Part shown: piece after piece, positions 62,775 through 64,000 of the stretch
Position numbering within the stretch: position 1 is the stretch's first letter
Layout of the letters: the number at the start of each line of letters is the position of its first letter
NCBI RefSeq assembly: GCF_052324685.1
Contig: NC_135220.1
Coordinates: 2,834,716 to 2,898,715, forward strand
Direction of reading: 5' to 3'
Length of the DNA: 64,000 bases
Source: Brachyhypopomus gauderio
Lineage: Eukaryota > Chordata > Actinopteri > Gymnotiformes > Hypopomidae
Notes under the pieces: model-generated
The model's input: the letters and a program-made list of their open reading frames with translations, nothing else
What the model was told of the DNA's origin: nothing
Database searches by the model: none
Program-made: the position numbers and the translations under genes

Positions 62775-63316
62775 AGTGTACACTTCATTTGCAAGCTACA
62801 TGCACCCTGGTGTCACAGGAAGTGGTGGAGTGATGACATGCTGTCGTTTAGTAGGGACACTCCTACTGGGGAAAATGAAAACACACTTCCACCGAGTGCT
62901 CAAATTCAACAGGAAGGGCTGCACCGCTCGGGCATCCTCACCCCAGCGTCCTTCTTGGACTTGACGTAGGTGCGGATGCACGGATCCGGGTTCCGGTTGG
63001 CACAGCGCCCGTGCACGGTGTACTTACAGCCTGCAGAAGGAGGAGACAGAGATGATCGGGAGGTGAAGTGGGGCGGGGCAGGGTGGGGCATGGGGGTGGG
63101 GTTAAGATATCTGGGCAGGGCTACACCCAGGTGGGAGGGGCATGCTTTGGATGGAGGACGGAGGTGGGGGGGGGGGGGGGGGACGTCGGGGTACTGACAG
63201 GTGCAACAGAGGCCCTGTTTGCGCAGTCCCAGTAACATGCTCTGGCACACGTTACAATAGACGGGCCGGTTGAAATGCTTCATCCTCCACAGGTGCTGTC
63301 CATCCTTGTGGGTCAC
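51188..63316 (-). CDS. dgka: Diacylglycerol kinase, type I (alpha-like), 3' sixteen exons
   Basis: Phosphorylates diacylglycerol to phosphatidic acid at membranes. Exons on -: 63316-63199, 63030-62942, 62710-62591, 62359-62261, 60301-60215, 59229-59156, 57559-57485, 55635-55550, 55069-54980, 54307-54147, 53717-53653, 52939-52849, 52684-52507, 52220-52103, 51617-51557, 51265-51188; all phases agree, 529 residues to the stop. Two C1 domains come first ([17 protein letters not shown].., [20 protein letters not shown]), then a linker, the catalytic domain ([37 protein letters not shown]) and the accessory domain ([47 protein letters not shown]). The EF-hand part should lie past the right edge. 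CDRCQKKI and the 12q13-like neighbourhood favour DGKA over DGKB/G, although the C-terminus is intermediate. The exon ending at 60215 carries eight tandem donors. A solo LTR and L1 fragment lie in introns. Confidence 0.88.
52948..53150. repeat. 21/42-bp minisatellite next to a dgka acceptor
   Basis: Alternating 21-bp half units GGGTATGTAAACATGAATAG(A) and GGGCATTTACACGTGAATAG(A); full units start at 52948, 52990 and 53032, then decay. The array starts eight bases upstream of the exon that begins at 52939. Confidence 0.88.
53726..53842. repeat. 39-bp minisatellite, three copies, next to a dgka acceptor
   Basis: Units contain GAGCAGAGAGATGTTCTCAG followed by TTACAGATAAACACA. The array begins about nine bases upstream of the exon starting at 53717. 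Confidence 0.85.
55745..55875. repeat. Retroelement tail fragment
   Basis: TCTTTGAGCATTGTGGAAAG followed by CGCTATATAAA and an ATT repeat is a common fish LINE/SINE 3' end. TTTGCTCTTTAAATAAA is duplicated just before it. It lies in a dgka intron. Confidence 0.6.
56098..56489 (+). mobile_element. Solo LTR (392 bp)
   Basis: Starts TGTCAGGACC and ends ATTACA (TG..CA), flanked on both sides by the 5-bp direct repeat GATAT (56093-56097 and 56490-56494). A TATTTAAG box near 56168 and AATAAA at 56433-56438 are where an LTR promoter and poly(A) signal belong. No internal retroviral or retrotransposon genes adjoin it, so it is a solo LTR left by recombination. It sits in a dgka intron in antisense orientation to the gene. 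Confidence 0.85.
58027..58054. repeat. (TG)n(CG)n tract
   Basis: GTGTGTGTGTG then CGCGCGCGCGC: alternating purine-pyrimidine sequence able to adopt Z-DNA, in a dgka intron. Confidence 0.85.
59395..59490. repeat. Retroelement tail fragment
   Basis: GTACAGCGCTTTGGTCAAC through GGTGCTATATAAATAAATGA to a GATT repeat: a common fish LINE/SINE tail with short tandem target-like repeats. Confidence 0.6.
59741..60244 (-). repeat. dgka: Eight-copy 63-bp tandem repeat carrying the dgka splice donor
   Basis: Eight units, with no difference I could find by eye, start at 59741, 59804, 59867, 59930, 59993, 60056, 60119 and 60182. On the transcribed strand each unit holds the last 30 exon bases, the donor CTGCAG|GTACCTCT, and 33 bases that would normally be intron. 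Candidate exon ends are therefore 60215, 60152, 60089, 60026, 59963, 59900, 59837 and 59774. Read through, every unit encodes the same 21 residues, [10 protein letters not shown] plus [11 protein letters not shown], with no stop, and 63 keeps the frame, so all eight donors are compatible with the next exon at 59229. Confidence 0.95.
60600..61625 (+). mobile_element. Degraded L1-type LINE fragment
   Basis: Translation with frame changes and stops gives [20 protein letters not shown], then [26 protein letters not shown] and later [19 protein letters not shown]: the order of motifs at the C-terminal end of L1/Tx1 reverse transcriptases. It lies in a dgka intron in antisense orientation. Confidence 0.72.
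62727..62771. repeat. (CA)n next to a dgka acceptor
   Basis: About 22 CA units; in the transcript (TG)n, ending about 17 bases before the acceptor of the second C1 exon (62710). Confidence 0.95.
63166..63182. repeat. G17 run in dgka intron
   Basis: Seventeen G about 17 bases inside the intron after the first C1 exon (ends 63199); poly(C) in the transcript. Confidence 0.95.
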
Positions 63317-63887
63317 CTGGGGCAGAAGAGGGGAAGGGTCACAGAGGAAGAGATGCATGACCTTTCCCTCAAAAACGCTCCAATTTGATTCGCTCAGATT
63401 ATCAGCCTGTGTGTTTCAGACATTCCTTTTGAGGGGTTTATATAACCCCACACAACCGCGGCCATTTTGTGTTTGACCCAGTGCTCAGAGCCTGCGTGGG
63501 CATGGCGCAGTTCACAGTGCCGGCTCCCACCACTGCGGGTGTCCAGAAATCAAAGAGCAAGCATGACCCATCGGGCTGGCACACACAAGAGAGCGGTCCA
63601 CTTCATCCAGAGCCATTCTCAGTCACGTCAAGGGCCATCAACGGCGCTCCATCCATAACGTAGCTATTGTTCGTCCGTATAGGCGTGGGAGAGCTTCAGA
63701 GATATGCTGCAACCTGCTTAATTGAGCAGTGGTCTTTTTATAGAAAGCAGACCGTTACTTGTGTGACTCAGACAGAGCTCAGGTCCAGGCCAGACGGCCG
63801 GGGACAGATTATGAAACTGAAATCACAAAAATAAACTAGGCAACCCTGAGAGACTCATGCAGGGCCGTAACCCTCACCCTGCAACGC

Positions 63888-63918
<31 letters not shown>

Positions 63919-64000
63919 CCAAACTGTGATGGAAATAGACCAAGGGGAAGTCCTTACACTTGATATGCGGTTTAACAACGTTTTGATGCCAAGATCTCGC
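63317..64000. other. dgka intron to window edge
   Basis: Expected to be intronic. I see no EF-hand exon. It contains C30 at 63887-63916. Confidence 0.5.
63887..63916. repeat. C30 run
   Basis: Thirty consecutive C; poly(G) in the dgka transcript. Confidence 0.95.

Noticed and set aside
63950-64000. Possible upstream dgka exon before a GTAAGG on the - strand
   Set aside because: The encoded residues (LGIKTLLNRISS) do not match the sequence that precedes the first C1 domain in type I DGKs.

Overview
This is vertebrate nuclear DNA, almost certainly from a teleost fish. Genes are split into short exons with GT-AG introns. The intergenic space is packed with (CA)n/(GT)n microsatellites and fish-type dispersed repeats, including remnants of Tc1, piggyBac, hAT, L1 and tRNA-derived SINEs and one solo LTR. 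A dispersed repeat around 6653-6850 resembles ones I know from ostariophysan fishes, which is only a hint about lineage. Product calls rest on reading translated exons against remembered family sequences; no search was run.

Layout, left to right. (1) 766-1579, + strand: last exons of a KIF20B-like mitotic kinesin. (2) 2993-4162, +: complete six-exon gtsf1, a CHHC zinc-finger piRNA-pathway protein of 181 residues. (3) 9603-9890, -: a complete intronless reprimo-family gene of 95 residues. (4) 17437-20580, -: nr4a1 (Nur77), six coding exons plus a probable noncoding first exon at about 21802-21895 and a promoter with TATA, CRE-like and MEF2 sites. (5) 39889-49229, -: tamalin/grasp, eight exons, 392 residues with a PDZ domain. 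(6) 51188-63316 and beyond the right edge, -: the 3' two thirds of a type I diacylglycerol kinase, best fit dgka, sixteen exons from the first C1 domain to the stop. NR4A1 and TAMALIN are also neighbours on human 12q13, and GTSF1 and DGKA lie in the same band, so the block looks like conserved synteny. The genes do not form one pathway.

The most unusual object is in dgka. Eight apparently perfect tandem copies of a 63-bp unit (59741-60244) straddle the 3' end of one exon. Each unit carries the 5' splice site, so the gene has eight equivalent in-frame donors, each adding 21 residues to the linker between the C1 and catalytic domains. Other tandem repeats abut three further dgka acceptors.

Other points: a 33-nt GT-AG segment in the kinesin gene that homology says should be removed or is an 11-residue insertion; single-base frame breaks in nr4a1 and the kinesin; a 48-bp perfect inverted repeat around an AT tract inside a piggyBac remnant; and at least eight long poly(G)/poly(C) runs, which also warn that assembly indels are possible. 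The stretches 9970-17430 and 22140-39280 hold repeats but no gene I can support.
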